Notes: a model not told the origin generated them from the letters alone. 21,954 nucleotides of DNA from Aliitabrizicola sp031408575 (GCA_031408575.1 JANNWS010000108.1:1-21954), one strand, 5' to 3'. Counted from the first letter of the stretch, positions 8,184-15,085 are shown. Program-made: numbers and translations.

Positions 8184-9020
8184 TCAGATCCGCGTCACCA
8201 TCACGCCCGCCACAATGGTCAGCGAGGCCAGCGCCTTGCCGGGTGTCATCCTCTCACCAAAGGCCAGCCAGCCGATCAGGACTGCAAACAGGATCGAGGT
8301 TTCGCGCAACGCCGCCACCAGCGCGATCGGTGCAATCGTCATCGCCCAGATCGAGATGGCGTAGGCCCCGTAGGACGCGGCAGCCGCGATCAGACCGGTG
8401 ATCCAGGGCCGCAGGCCGGTCGGCAGCACGGCCCAGCCCCGCATTGCAATCATGCCGGTGGAAAAGAACAGTCCGTCCGCCACGAAAACCCAGGCAACAT
8501 AGGCTACCGCATCGCCCGACACGCGCGCGCCCAGCCCGTCGAGCATGGTGTAGCTGGCCGTGGCCAACGCCGAGCCAAGCGCGAAGGGCAGCATCCGCCG
8601 CTCTTCCCCATCCGAAAACACGCCCCGCGCCATCAGGGCGATGCCACCGCCCAGCAGGACGATTCCGGCATACTCCGATCCCGAAACCCGATCGGCCAGA
8701 AATGATGCTCCGATCAGTGCAACGATCATCGGTGCCGCCCCACGCGCGATGGGATAAACGCGACTCAGATCACCCCGATCATAGGCATAGGTCAGGAAAA
8801 ACTTGTAGGCGAAATGGCAGCATCCGGCGGCAAGCACCCACGGCCAGACCTCGGGTTTGGGCAGGGGGCGGGTGGCGGCGACGGCAAGGCCGATGGGAAC
8901 TTCGCCCAGCGACAGCACCACCATGCCCCCGACCTTGGAACTGCCAACCTTGATCAGCGCGTTCCACAGCGCATGCAGGAAGGCGGCGGCCAAGACGGAA
9001 AGAAGGACGCCGATGCTCAC
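8184..9020 (-). CDS. EamA/DMT superfamily transporter
   Basis: The 278-residue protein consists of two repeats of about five membrane segments each, the layout of EamA-domain drug/metabolite transporters in the inner membrane. The first repeat starts near LLSVLAAAFLHALWNALIK, and the second begins about residue 145. A loop with RMTPGK precedes the last helix, as in many EamA exporters. Family members export amino acids, nucleotides or other metabolites; nothing here points to the substrate. The start is GTG at 9020, preceded only by a weak GGCAGG. An RBS-backed ATG is not available. The gene converges on priA with 4 bp between stops and no hairpin terminator in between. It is divergent from prmA across a 310-bp spacer. 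Confidence 0.85.
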   Translation of the reverse strand: MSIGVLLSVLAAAFLHALWNALIKVGSSKVGGMVVLSLGEVPIGLAVAATRPLPKPEVWPWVLAAGCCHFAYKFFLTYAYDRGDLSRVYPIARGAAPMIVALIGASFLADRVSGSEYAGIVLLGGGIALMARGVFSDGEERRMLPFALGSALATASYTMLDGLGARVSGDAVAYVAWVFVADGLFFSTGMIAMRGWAVLPTGLRPWITGLIAAAASYGAYAISIWAMTIAPIALVAALRETSILFAVLIGWLAFGERMTPGKALASLTIVAGVMVTRI

Positions 9021-9330
9021 GCTTTGCCTGCCGGACTGTCATTAAACTGTTACATTTGCTACAGGCTGACCAGAGGGCGCGCAAGGCTTTGCCCAAGGTC
9101 CGACCACGCCCTGCGACTGGGGCGTCAGGCTGACCAACGCTGCTATTTGCGCGTGACACCGCCGTTGCGGCACCGCGATCTTTGGTTCTTGCGTGCTGCG
9201 CCGGATAGCGCGATCCGGGTTGCGCGCCATGCATTGCCGCCGCAACGCGGGGCAAGAAGCCGACCTGCCGCTTGACGCCCCCGGCCTGCGCGCGCTATCG
9301 CCCGCCAACACCTCGCAAGGACATGATCCG
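9021..9330. other. Gene-free spacer between EamA gene and prmA
   Basis: No convincing gene lies in these 310 bp. The left 40 bp, next to the EamA start, are AT-richer (TTAAACTGTTAC), a likely promoter zone, but I cannot pick a hexamer pair with confidence. An 11-bp direct repeat CAGGCTGACCA occurs at 9062-9072 and 9126-9136. CGTTGCGGC (9163-9171) is the reverse complement of GCCGCAACG (9239-9247), so an RNA leader for prmA could fold here. The prmA frame is open back to GTG 9193, but the extra residues are Arg/Ala-rich and not family-like. Confidence 0.5.
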
Positions 9331-10200
9331 ATGCCCACCTACACCGCACTGACCACCCTTGCCGGGAAAGAGGCCGCCGAGGCGCTGGCTGAAGCGCTGG
9401 AGGATCTGACACCCGAGCCGACCGGCGTCGGCGTGTTCGAGATCGAGGATGGATCGGGTCTGTGGGAAGTCGGCGGCTACTTCCTTGAGCCGCCGGACGA
9501 GATCGCGCTGACACTGCTGGCCATGGCTTTCCACGCGCAACCCTTTGCGCTGTCGGAATTGCCCGAGATCGACTGGGTTGCCAAGGTGCGCCGCGAACTG
9601 ACGCCGGTGGAGGCGGGGCGGTTCTTTGTCTATGGCTCGCATGACGCCGACAAGGTGCCGGAAGGGCGCATCGCCCTGCTGATCGAGGCGGCAGTGGCCT
9701 TTGGCACGGGGCATCACGGCACCACGCTTGGCTGTCTGCGCGCGCTTGACCGGCTGGTGGATGAGGGGGTCGTCGCGCAGAATGTGGCCGATATCGGATG
9801 CGGCACGGCGGTTCTGGCAATGGCCGCAGCGCGGGTCTTTCCGAACCCGGTGATCGCGTCGGATATCGACGAGGTAGCCGTCGACGTGGCCCGCGCCAAT
9901 GCCGAAGTCAACGGCATGGTCGGCCGGATTACATGTCTGGAAGCCGCCGGTTTTGATCATCCTGACATTGCCGCTGCGGCCCCGTTTGATCTGGTGTTTG
10001 CCAATATCCTGAAAGGCCCGCTGATCGAGCTTGCGCCGCCGATGGCCGCGCATGTGGCCAAAGACGGGCTGGTGATCCTGTCCGGTTTGCTGGTGTCGCA
10101 GGCCGATGCCGTTCTGGCGGCCTATGCGGCTGCCGGTTTCGCCCGGAAGACGCGAGAAGATATTGGCGAATGGTCTACGTTGGTCCTGCAACGGATCTGA
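9331..10200 (+). CDS. prmA: Ribosomal protein L11 methyltransferase
   Basis: PrmA is an S-adenosylmethionine-dependent enzyme that trimethylates lysines and the N-terminus of ribosomal protein L11. In this 289-residue protein the N-terminal L11-recognition domain spans about 1-90. It is followed by FGTGHHGTT (124-132), the SAM-binding motif I VADIGCGTAVLA (152-163), the acidic ribose-binding SDID (177-180), and NILKGPL (225-231), which matches the PrmA NILA-type motif. ATG 9331 is chosen because AAGGA lies 9 bp upstream and the family usually starts just before this point. The neighbouring genes are on the opposite strand (EamA) or separated by 90 bp (the 10291 gene), so it may be transcribed alone. 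A run of six T at 10207-10212 lies just past the stop, but I see no stable hairpin in front of it. Confidence 0.94.
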   Translation: MPTYTALTTLAGKEAAEALAEALEDLTPEPTGVGVFEIEDGSGLWEVGGYFLEPPDEIALTLLAMAFHAQPFALSELPEIDWVAKVRRELTPVEAGRFFVYGSHDADKVPEGRIALLIEAAVAFGTGHHGTTLGCLRALDRLVDEGVVAQNVADIGCGTAVLAMAAARVFPNPVIASDIDEVAVDVARANAEVNGMVGRITCLEAAGFDHPDIAAAAPFDLVFANILKGPLIELAPPMAAHVAKDGLVILSGLLVSQADAVLAAYAAAGFARKTREDIGEWSTLVLQRI

Positions 10201-10290
10201 GAGCACTTTTTTGCCGTCTTTGCCCAATTGATGCCACAATCCAAGCACATAATCTGTTTAGGCGGGGGCCTCAAGATTGGAGTTTTGATC

Positions 10291-10632
10291 GTGGCCGACC
10301 CGAATTTGCGCGATTTTTATGGCCGTGTCACGCGCATCGAAGAGGCGCGGGCGCAGGGCTATGGCTTTGAGGCCGCCGGGACACTTGGGCTTTCCCACTA
10401 CCACAAGACGGCGCGGAGGCGCATTCCGGTGTTTGGCCCGCTGTTCATTGCCGTTGTGATGGCTCTTGGTCTGAAAGGCGCTATCCACTACAAAGTGGGT
10501 GCTGCGACCTATGACCAGCGCGTCGAAAGCTTGATGGCCGGACAGAACTTTGACCGGTTGGGGGGCTGGCTTATGCAAGCTGATCCCGCCACACTGTGGG
10601 TCTCTGAATTCATCGGCGAAATGACTAAGTAG
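10291..10632 (+). CDS. Small single-pass membrane protein of unknown function
   Basis: I do not recognise a named family. The 113-residue product has a charged N-terminal part (DFYGRVTRIEEARAQGYGFE), a basic stretch ARRR at 41-44, one membrane segment at about 45-66, and a C-terminal part with tyrosines and QADPATLW. The basic cluster before the segment predicts a cytoplasmic N-terminus. Start GTG 10291 is chosen because TTGGAG lies 8 bp upstream; the frame is open back to 10228 but those residues look non-coding. It follows prmA by 90 bp and ends 40 bp before a strong terminator. I recall similar short proteins in Rhodobacterales beginning with an ADP-x-L-x-x-FYGRV-like sequence, but cannot verify that here. 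Confidence 0.72.
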   Translation: MADPNLRDFYGRVTRIEEARAQGYGFEAAGTLGLSHYHKTARRRIPVFGPLFIAVVMALGLKGAIHYKVGAATYDQRVESLMAGQNFDRLGGWLMQADPATLWVSEFIGEMTK

Positions 10633-10672
10633 GCGACGCTGCCCACCGGGTCACCACGCACGGCTAAATGAC

Positions 10673-10706
10673 AAAGGCCGCGTCCCAACAAGGGCGCGGC
10701 CTTTTT
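10673..10706 (+). terminator. Intrinsic terminator after the 10291-10632 gene
   Basis: AAAGGCCGCG pairs with CGCGGCCTTT, extended by CCC/GGG after a single bulged T, with a five-base AACAA loop, and is followed by a T-run at 10702-10706. This is a strong Rho-independent terminator for the + strand gene. Read from the minus strand it lies downstream of the DUF1127 gene and ends in a shorter T-run, so it may act in both directions. Confidence 0.9.
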
Positions 10707-10751
10707 CCTGCGGTCCGATCAGCGCCGGTCGCGGTTCGGGTCCGTCCGCGC

Positions 10752-10955
10752 TTAGCCGCGCAGATGGTCGATGTCGCCGCGGCACAGACCGATGTCATCA
10801 AGCTCGCGGTCGGAAAGGCTCGAAAGTGCCTTGCGGGTGACGCGGGCATCGTTCCAGTTCTTCACCGACACCAATGCGCTGCCTACGAACTGGAAGAAGT
10901 GGTATGTCGGTGCTGCACCCAATGGCGCCCGGCGGGATGTTTCAAACGCGGCCAT
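10752..10955 (-). CDS. DUF1127 small protein (YjiS-like)
   Basis: The 67-residue protein ends in the DUF1127 signature: WNDARVTRKALSSLSDRELDDIGLCRGDIDHL, given here as the landmarks WNDARVTRKAL, LSDRELDDIGL and RGDI. The N-terminal 30 residues are less typical and include FFQFVGSALV. The basic, arginine-containing helix fits an RNA-binding role; small DUF1127 proteins in Rhodobacter sphaeroides (CcaF1) and Agrobacterium have been reported to affect RNA turnover and metabolism. Whether this copy does so is inference. ATG 10955 has AGGAA 8 bp upstream. The gene is transcribed alone, divergent from ruvC, and ends near the terminator at 10673-10706. Confidence 0.88.
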   Translation of the reverse strand: MAAFETSRRAPLGAAPTYHFFQFVGSALVSVKNWNDARVTRKALSSLSDRELDDIGLCRGDIDHLRG

Positions 10956-11009
10956 GATTTATTCCTTTACGCACTGCCTGATTTGGGGGCGTTTTTGCCC
11001 TCTCGCAGC

Positions 11010-11038
11010 CATTTAGGTGTGCTGCATGTGCAAAGCAA
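11010..11038 (-). promoter_or_regulatory. Candidate promoter for DUF1127 gene
   Basis: On the minus strand TTGCTT (11033-11038) and TAAATG (11010-11015) are separated by exactly 17 bp. The -35 box is fair and the -10 box is weak. Transcription would begin near 11003 and leave a leader of about 48 bases before the ATG. Confidence 0.3.
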
Positions 11039-11205
11039 GTTGGCGCAACATCATGCCGCCCTTGCGCGGCGTGCATACCTTCATTCACAATTTAGCCATG
11101 AATTTGAAGAGCCTGGCAGAGAACGTCGGTTTCTGGCGTCGGCAAGTCGCAATTTGCAGGTGCAGCATCGGGCACCGCCACGGGCCGCCAAGGCGGCTAG
11201 AAGAT

Positions 11206-11220
11206 GTTCTTGGTTCGTGC
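11206..11220 (+). promoter_or_regulatory. Candidate LexA (SOS) box upstream of ruvC
   Basis: GTTC-N7-GTGC differs by one base in the second half-site from GTTC-N7-GTTC, the LexA operator described for Rhodobacter sphaeroides and relatives. It lies 31-45 bp before the ruvC ATG, where a repressor would block transcription. ruv genes are commonly part of the SOS regulon. One mismatch in a short site leaves real doubt. Confidence 0.35.
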
Positions 11221-11250
11221 TAGTCGGTTGAGAAAGGCAGGAGGCAGGCG

Positions 11251-11775
11251 ATGAGGGTTCTGGGAATTGATCCGGGGTTACGCAACCTTGGCTGGGGGCT
11301 GATCGATGTCGCAGGTGCGCGGCTAAGCCATGTGGCCAATGGTATTTGCCATTCGGAAAAAGGCGATCTTGCCGACCGCCTGCTGAGCCTGCACACCCAG
11401 TTGACCGAAGTGCTGCGCCGCTATGCGCCCGAGGCGGCGGCGGTCGAGCATACTTTTGTAAATAAAGATGCAGTGGCCACGCTGAAACTGGGTCAGGCGC
11501 GGGGCATCGCCTTGCTTGTGCCGGCGCAGTTCGGGCTGACGGTCGGGGAGTATGCCCCGAACGCAGTCAAGAAAACCGTTGTGGGGGTTGGTCACGCCGC
11601 CAAGGTGCAGGTCGATCACATGGTCCGGTTGCATCTGCCGGGCGTCGACATTGCCGGGCCGGATGCGGCCGATGCGCTGGCCGTAGCAATCTGTCACGCG
11701 CATCATCTGCAATCGGCGGGGCGGTTTCAGGCGGCACTGGACCGCGCCGACCGGCACGCCGGGGCCGCACGATGA
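11251..11775 (+). CDS. ruvC: Holliday junction resolvase RuvC
   Basis: RuvC is the dimeric endonuclease that cuts four-way DNA junctions brought to it by RuvAB. The 174-residue product has the RNase H-like fold signature and all four metal-binding acids at the same numbers as the E. coli enzyme: D7 (GIDPGLRNLGWG), E66 (AAVEHTFVN), D138 and D141 (GPDAADALAVA). AGGAGG lies at good distance before ATG 11251, so the start is secure. Its TGA overlaps the ruvA ATG by four bases, which indicates coupled translation. It is the first gene of the ruvCAB run, with a candidate SOS box upstream. Confidence 0.97.
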   Translation: MRVLGIDPGLRNLGWGLIDVAGARLSHVANGICHSEKGDLADRLLSLHTQLTEVLRRYAPEAAAVEHTFVNKDAVATLKLGQARGIALLVPAQFGLTVGEYAPNAVKKTVVGVGHAAKVQVDHMVRLHLPGVDIAGPDAADALAVAICHAHHLQSAGRFQAALDRADRHAGAAR

Positions 11776-12452
11776 TCGGAAAATTGTCGGGGCGGCTGGA
11801 ATACCGCGCGTCAGACCATGTGCTGATCGACGTGCGCGGGGTTGGGTATCTGGTCTATGTTTCCGACCGCACGCTGGCTGCGATGCCCGCAGCGGGCGAG
11901 GCGGTCGCACTTTTCACCGAACTTCTGGTGCGCGAGGATCTGCTGCAACTGTTTGGCTTTCCGACCCTGCTGGAAAAGGAGTGGCACCGCCTCCTGACGA
12001 CCGTGCAAGGCATCGGTGCCAAGGCGGGGCTAGCCATTCTGGGAACGCTTGGCCCCGATGGTGTGGCGCGGGCGATCACGCTGGGTGATGCGCGGGCCAT
12101 TCAGGCCGCACCCGGCGTTGGTCCCAAGCTGGCGCAGCGCGTCGTGCTAGAGTTGAAGGCGAAAGCGCCCTCGGTGATGGCGCAAGGCGTGGCTCTGTCG
12201 GCGACCGCGACTGCGGATGTGCTGGAACCTGATCCCGCGCCAGACCCTGTTCGCCGCGCTGCACCTGCCGCCCCTTCGGTGGCGCAGTCGCGCGCAGCCT
12301 TTACGGCGGACGCGCTTTCGGCGTTGATGAACCTGGGCTATGGCACGGGTGACGCAGCACAGGCCGTGGCCACGGCGGCGGCTGACGCGCCCGGCGCGGA
12401 TACGGCCAGCCTGATCCGCCAGTCGCTGAAACTGCTGGCACCAAGAAACTGA
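11772..12452 (+). CDS. ruvA: Holliday junction DNA helicase subunit RuvA
   Basis: RuvA forms tetramers that hold the Holliday junction in a square-planar form and recruit RuvB. The 226-residue protein starts MIGKLSG with an N-terminal OB-fold. The acidic pin E55-D56 lies in REDLLQLFGF. Two helix-hairpin-helix DNA-binding motifs follow: one around VQGIGAKAGLAIL (78-90) and one around PGVGPKLAQRVVLELK (114-129). A long Ala/Pro-rich linker (about 135-175) leads to the mobile C-terminal domain III (ALMNLGYGTGDAAQAV), which contacts RuvB. The linker makes it somewhat longer than E. coli RuvA (203 residues). It overlaps ruvC by four bases, and ruvB begins 61 bp further on. Confidence 0.96.
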   Translation: MIGKLSGRLEYRASDHVLIDVRGVGYLVYVSDRTLAAMPAAGEAVALFTELLVREDLLQLFGFPTLLEKEWHRLLTTVQGIGAKAGLAILGTLGPDGVARAITLGDARAIQAAPGVGPKLAQRVVLELKAKAPSVMAQGVALSATATADVLEPDPAPDPVRRAAPAAPSVAQSRAAFTADALSALMNLGYGTGDAAQAVATAAADAPGADTASLIRQSLKLLAPRN

Positions 12453-12513
12453 TCCGCCCCTTGCGCCGATTTGGCCGCAACGGAACCGTTCCACCCTATG
12501 CAAGGCAAGCGCC

Positions 12514-13542
12514 GTGTCCGACCCTGATCCCACCCTGCGTCCCCAGACGCTGCCCGAGGACGCAGACCGAAGCCTGCGTCCTCAGGTGCTGGAGGAATTC
12601 ATCGGGCAGGCCGAAGCGCGGGCCAACCTGCGGATCTTTATCGAAAGCGCCAAGATGCGCGGCGCGGCGATGGATCACACGCTGTTTCATGGCCCGCCGG
12701 GGTTGGGCAAGACCACACTGGCGCAAATCATGGCACGGGAACTGGGCGTCGGGTTCCGGATGACAAGCGGCCCGGTGCTGGCCAAGGCGGGCGATCTGGC
12801 GGCGATCCTGACCAATCTGGAGCCGCGCGATGTGCTGTTCATCGACGAGATTCACCGGCTTTCGCCGATTGTCGAAGAAGTGCTTTATCCCGCGATGGAA
12901 GATTTCGCGCTGGATCTTGTGATCGGGGAAGGGCCGGCTGCGCGGACGGTGCGGATTGATCTGCAGCCCTTCACGCTGGTGGGGGCGACGACGCGGCTGG
13001 GGTTGCTGACCACACCGCTGCGCGACCGGTTCGGGATACCGACGCGGCTACAATTCTATTCCGAGGATGAGCTGCACGAGATTGTCACGCGGGGGGCACG
13101 ATTGCTGGGAATACCGGCGGCGACGGACGGGTGCCGCGAGATCGCAAAGCGGGCGCGCGGAACGCCCCGGATTGCGGGGCGGCTGTTGCGCCGGGTAGTG
13201 GACTTTGTTCTGGTCGAAGGGGACGGCACGCTGACGCGGGCAATCGCCGACAGCGCGCTGACGCGACTGGGGGTGGATCATCTGGGGCTGGATGGGGCGG
13301 ACCGGCGGTATCTGGGGTTGCTGGCCGAGAATTACGGCGGTGGGCCGGTGGGGGTGGAGACGATCGCCGCAGCGCTGAGTGAGGCGCGGGATGCGATCGA
13401 AGAGGTGATCGAGCCGTTCCTGTTGCAGCAGGGGCTGCTTTTGCGAACCCCGCGGGGCCGCATGCTGGGGGCGAAGGCGTGGCGGCATCTGGGGCTGGAG
13501 GCCCCCAGGGCGATGCCGCAGGCAGACCTGTTCGAGGGGTAG
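12514..13542 (+). CDS. ruvB: Holliday junction branch migration ATPase RuvB
   Basis: RuvB is the AAA+ hexameric motor that pulls DNA through the RuvA-bound junction. In 342 residues one sees Walker A GPPGLGKT (60-67), Walker B with DEIH (111-114), sensor 1 GATT (157-160), the arginine finger R170 in TPLRDRFG, sensor 2 in GTPRIAGRLLRR (R219), and the C-terminal winged-helix domain with the conserved LLRTPRGR. The start is GTG 12514 with AAGG 8 bp upstream. The 61-bp gap from ruvA shows no terminator, so ruvCAB is likely one transcript. A pair of overlapping hairpin possibilities lies directly after the stop. Confidence 0.97.
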   Translation: MSDPDPTLRPQTLPEDADRSLRPQVLEEFIGQAEARANLRIFIESAKMRGAAMDHTLFHGPPGLGKTTLAQIMARELGVGFRMTSGPVLAKAGDLAAILTNLEPRDVLFIDEIHRLSPIVEEVLYPAMEDFALDLVIGEGPAARTVRIDLQPFTLVGATTRLGLLTTPLRDRFGIPTRLQFYSEDELHEIVTRGARLLGIPAATDGCREIAKRARGTPRIAGRLLRRVVDFVLVEGDGTLTRAIADSALTRLGVDHLGLDGADRRYLGLLAENYGGGPVGVETIAAALSEARDAIEEVIEPFLLQQGLLLRTPRGRMLGAKAWRHLGLEAPRAMPQADLFEG

Positions 13543-13546
13543 GGTC

Positions 13547-13569
13547 GCGCCAGCGATGCGTGGCGCTGG
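13547..13569 (+). repeat. Overlapping alternative inverted repeats just after ruvB
   Basis: GCGCCA (13547-13552) pairs with TGGCGC (13561-13566), and the overlapping CCAGCG (13550-13555) pairs with CGCTGG (13564-13569). The two stems exclude each other. There is no T-run behind them, so this is not a classical terminator. It may be a 3'-end structure of the ruv transcript. Confidence 0.4.
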
Positions 13570-13755
13570 GTTCTGAAATTCAAGCTGTGGTCCGGCTGTT
13601 TGTCGATTGTCACCACGGATGTTGTGCCGGCGCCCGGTGGGACGCCACCGCTTTGCCGCGTGTTGCCGCCAAGGCTGCTGCGCTGAAGCGCCGTCCGGCG
13701 GCGTGAAGGGGTGAGGCAAGGTTTCGATGTCTTCGGCGGGGCCAGATGGACAAGG

Positions 13756-14394
13756 ATGCAGGGTGCAGGCGTGACAGCGGACGAGATTGCGGCACTTTTT
13801 ACACGGGCAGACGGGCAGTATCTGTTTGCGCGCTGGGGTCGGCCTGTCGTGCCGGTGGTCTTCGGGGTGGATGATGCCACCTTGCAGGCCGTGAAGGCCG
13901 CGCTCGAGGCGGTAGTAACGCTGGCCGACCACAAGATCGAAGGGGCGGACCCCGAACTGGGTGCGAACCTGATGATATTCTTCGTGCGCGACTGGGCCGA
14001 GTTGCCCGCCGTGCCGAATCTTGACCGGATGATCGAGGGTCTCGCGGCGCTGTGCGACCGGCTTGCGCGGGCCGGGGCGAACCAGTACCGCATTTTCCGG
14101 TTTGATGCGCGCGGCGCGATCATGGCGGCGTTTGTCTTTGTGCGACTGGATGTGCATCTTGCAGCCGTGTCTGCCGAAACGCTGGCGCTTTCGCAGGCCG
14201 TGCAGGTCATTTTGCTGTGGTCAGACCGGGCGTTTGTCGGCGTGTCACCTTTGGTGCAGGTGGGTGACACGGTCATGCTGCGGCCCGAAATTGCGCGTGT
14301 GATCCGGGCGGGATATCTGTCGGTGCTGCCCGATGTGGCGCAGGATGCCAGCCATGCGCTGCGGCTGGCTGCAAGGGTTGGGGCGGTGATGTAA
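13756..14394 (+). CDS. Unrecognised soluble protein between ruvB and the tol cluster
   Basis: I do not recognise the family. From ATG 13756 the product has 212 residues, with no signal peptide and no clear membrane segment. It opens TADEIAALFTRADGQYLFARWGRPVVPVVFGV. It has a central FFVRDWAELPAVPNLDRMIEGL segment with alternating strand- and helix-like stretches, then FRFDARGAI and a C-terminal LSVLPDVAQDASHALRLAARVG. Codon use is like its neighbours, so it is a real gene. GTG 13711 would add 15 residues and GTG 13771 would remove five; ATG 13756 has a GGACAAGG purine run close by. It stands 213 bp after ruvB, and 78 bp before the tiny lipoprotein gene. Position suggests, but does not prove, a link to either ruv or tol functions. 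Confidence 0.75.
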   Translation: MQGAGVTADEIAALFTRADGQYLFARWGRPVVPVVFGVDDATLQAVKAALEAVVTLADHKIEGADPELGANLMIFFVRDWAELPAVPNLDRMIEGLAALCDRLARAGANQYRIFRFDARGAIMAAFVFVRLDVHLAAVSAETLALSQAVQVILLWSDRAFVGVSPLVQVGDTVMLRPEIARVIRAGYLSVLPDVAQDASHALRLAARVGAVM

Positions 14395-14403
14395 GCGCGC
14401 AGT

Positions 14404-14423
14404 CGAAAGATGTTGGTCTTTCG
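14404..14423 (+). repeat. Perfect hairpin before the tiny lipoprotein gene
   Basis: CGAAAGA (14404-14410), loop TGTTGG, TCTTTCG (14417-14423) is a perfect 7-bp stem starting 9 bp after the preceding stop codon. GCAG and CTGC further out could extend it. No T-run follows, so it is either a weak or Rho-type end of the upstream gene or a leader structure for 14473. Confidence 0.45.
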
Positions 14424-14472
14424 CCCGGCTGCGGACTAGCGTTCGGATCGTAGCCTTTAAGGAAAGATTTCG

Positions 14473-14550
14473 ATGAAGATCACGATTGCAATTTTGACCC
14501 TGATCTTGCTGGCCGCCTGTGGCGGTGTCCCCATTGTTCCGTTTATCTGA
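14473..14550 (+). CDS. Tiny lipoprotein, 25 residues
   Basis: ATG 14473 is preceded by TAAGGAAAG at good spacing and opens a 25-codon frame ending in TGA. The product has a Lys after Met, a hydrophobic run (ITIAILTLILL), and a lipobox LLAAC with the lipid-accepting cysteine at residue 16. Signal peptidase II would leave a ten-residue mature lipopeptide, CGGVPIVPFI. With Gly at +2 and no Asp, outer-membrane sorting would be expected under the enteric Lol rule. The gene lies 24 bp before ybgC and so probably shares its transcript. It is much smaller than most annotated lipoproteins and easily missed by gene finders. Function unknown; an entericidin-like or envelope-stress role would be speculation. 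Confidence 0.75.
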   Translation: MKITIAILTLILLAACGGVPIVPFI

Positions 14551-14574
14551 GTCACTCGGGCGGGCGAGCGGGAT

Positions 14575-14997
14575 ATGACCCACAGCGTCGGAATGCGCGT
14601 TTACTACGAGGATACCGACGCGGGCGGTGTCGTCTATTACGCCAATTATCTGAAGTTCATCGAACGCGCGCGCAGCGAATGGGTGCGCGGGCTGGGCGTC
14701 GATCAGGTCCGGTTGCGGACCGAGGAGGGCATCGTCTTTGCCGTGCGTCGTGTCGAGGCCGACTATCTGCGCCCGGCCCGGCTGGAAGACTGGCTGGAGG
14801 TCACGACAGCGCTGGTTTCGGTGACAGGTGCGCGGATCGTGCTGGATCAGGCGGTGCTGTGCGGTCCCGTACGGCTGTTCACGGCGAGGGTCACGCTTGT
14901 GGCGCTTGTGCTTGGGTCTGCGGGCGCGGACGGCACGCCGGGGATGGCCGTTGCGCGGCTGCCCGACAGTTTGCGGCAGCGGCTTGCCGGCGGCTGA
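14575..14997 (+). CDS. ybgC: Tol-Pal-associated acyl-CoA thioesterase YbgC
   Basis: YbgC is a hotdog-fold thioesterase, active on short or long acyl-CoA depending on species, located in the cytoplasm and nearly always encoded next to tolQ. The 140-residue protein has the family signature YYEDTDAGGVVYYANYLKF at 10-28. D15 is the catalytic aspartate, and ERAR follows. The C-terminal half is beta-rich. ATG 14575 is used; the purine-rich GAGCGGG just upstream is a modest ribosome-binding site. In this window ybgC does not abut tolQ: 171 bp with a promoter separate them, so ybgC may be transcribed with the upstream lipoprotein gene. Confidence 0.94.
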   Translation: MTHSVGMRVYYEDTDAGGVVYYANYLKFIERARSEWVRGLGVDQVRLRTEEGIVFAVRRVEADYLRPARLEDWLEVTTALVSVTGARIVLDQAVLCGPVRLFTARVTLVALVLGSAGADGTPGMAVARLPDSLRQRLAGG

Positions 14998-15085
14998 ACT
15001 GCGCGCCCCATTGCTGCAATGCGGCGACTGACGGTGGCGACGGCGCGTCAATCCGCTGGCCGGGGCCGTTGGTGACGCAGATGTG

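Larger units (their letters stand above)
10956..11250. other. Divergent spacer between DUF1127 gene and ruvC
   Basis: This 295-bp region should hold promoters for both directions. It contains a candidate minus-strand promoter (11010-11038) and a candidate SOS box (11206-11220). The AT-richer stretch 11080-11110 could carry further control elements. A + strand frame of 42 codons from ATG 11098 lacks a ribosome-binding site and has a non-protein-like composition, so I do not call it. Confidence 0.5.

Noticed and set aside
9193..9330. Upstream extension of prmA from GTG 9193
   Set aside because: The residues are Arg/Ala-rich, no ribosome-binding site is seen, and ATG 9331 has AAGGA at the right distance.
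11017..11223. Possible small gene in the DUF1127-ruvC spacer
   Set aside because: No ribosome-binding site at GTG 11017 or ATG 11098, and a Cys/Arg/His-rich product without a family-like pattern.
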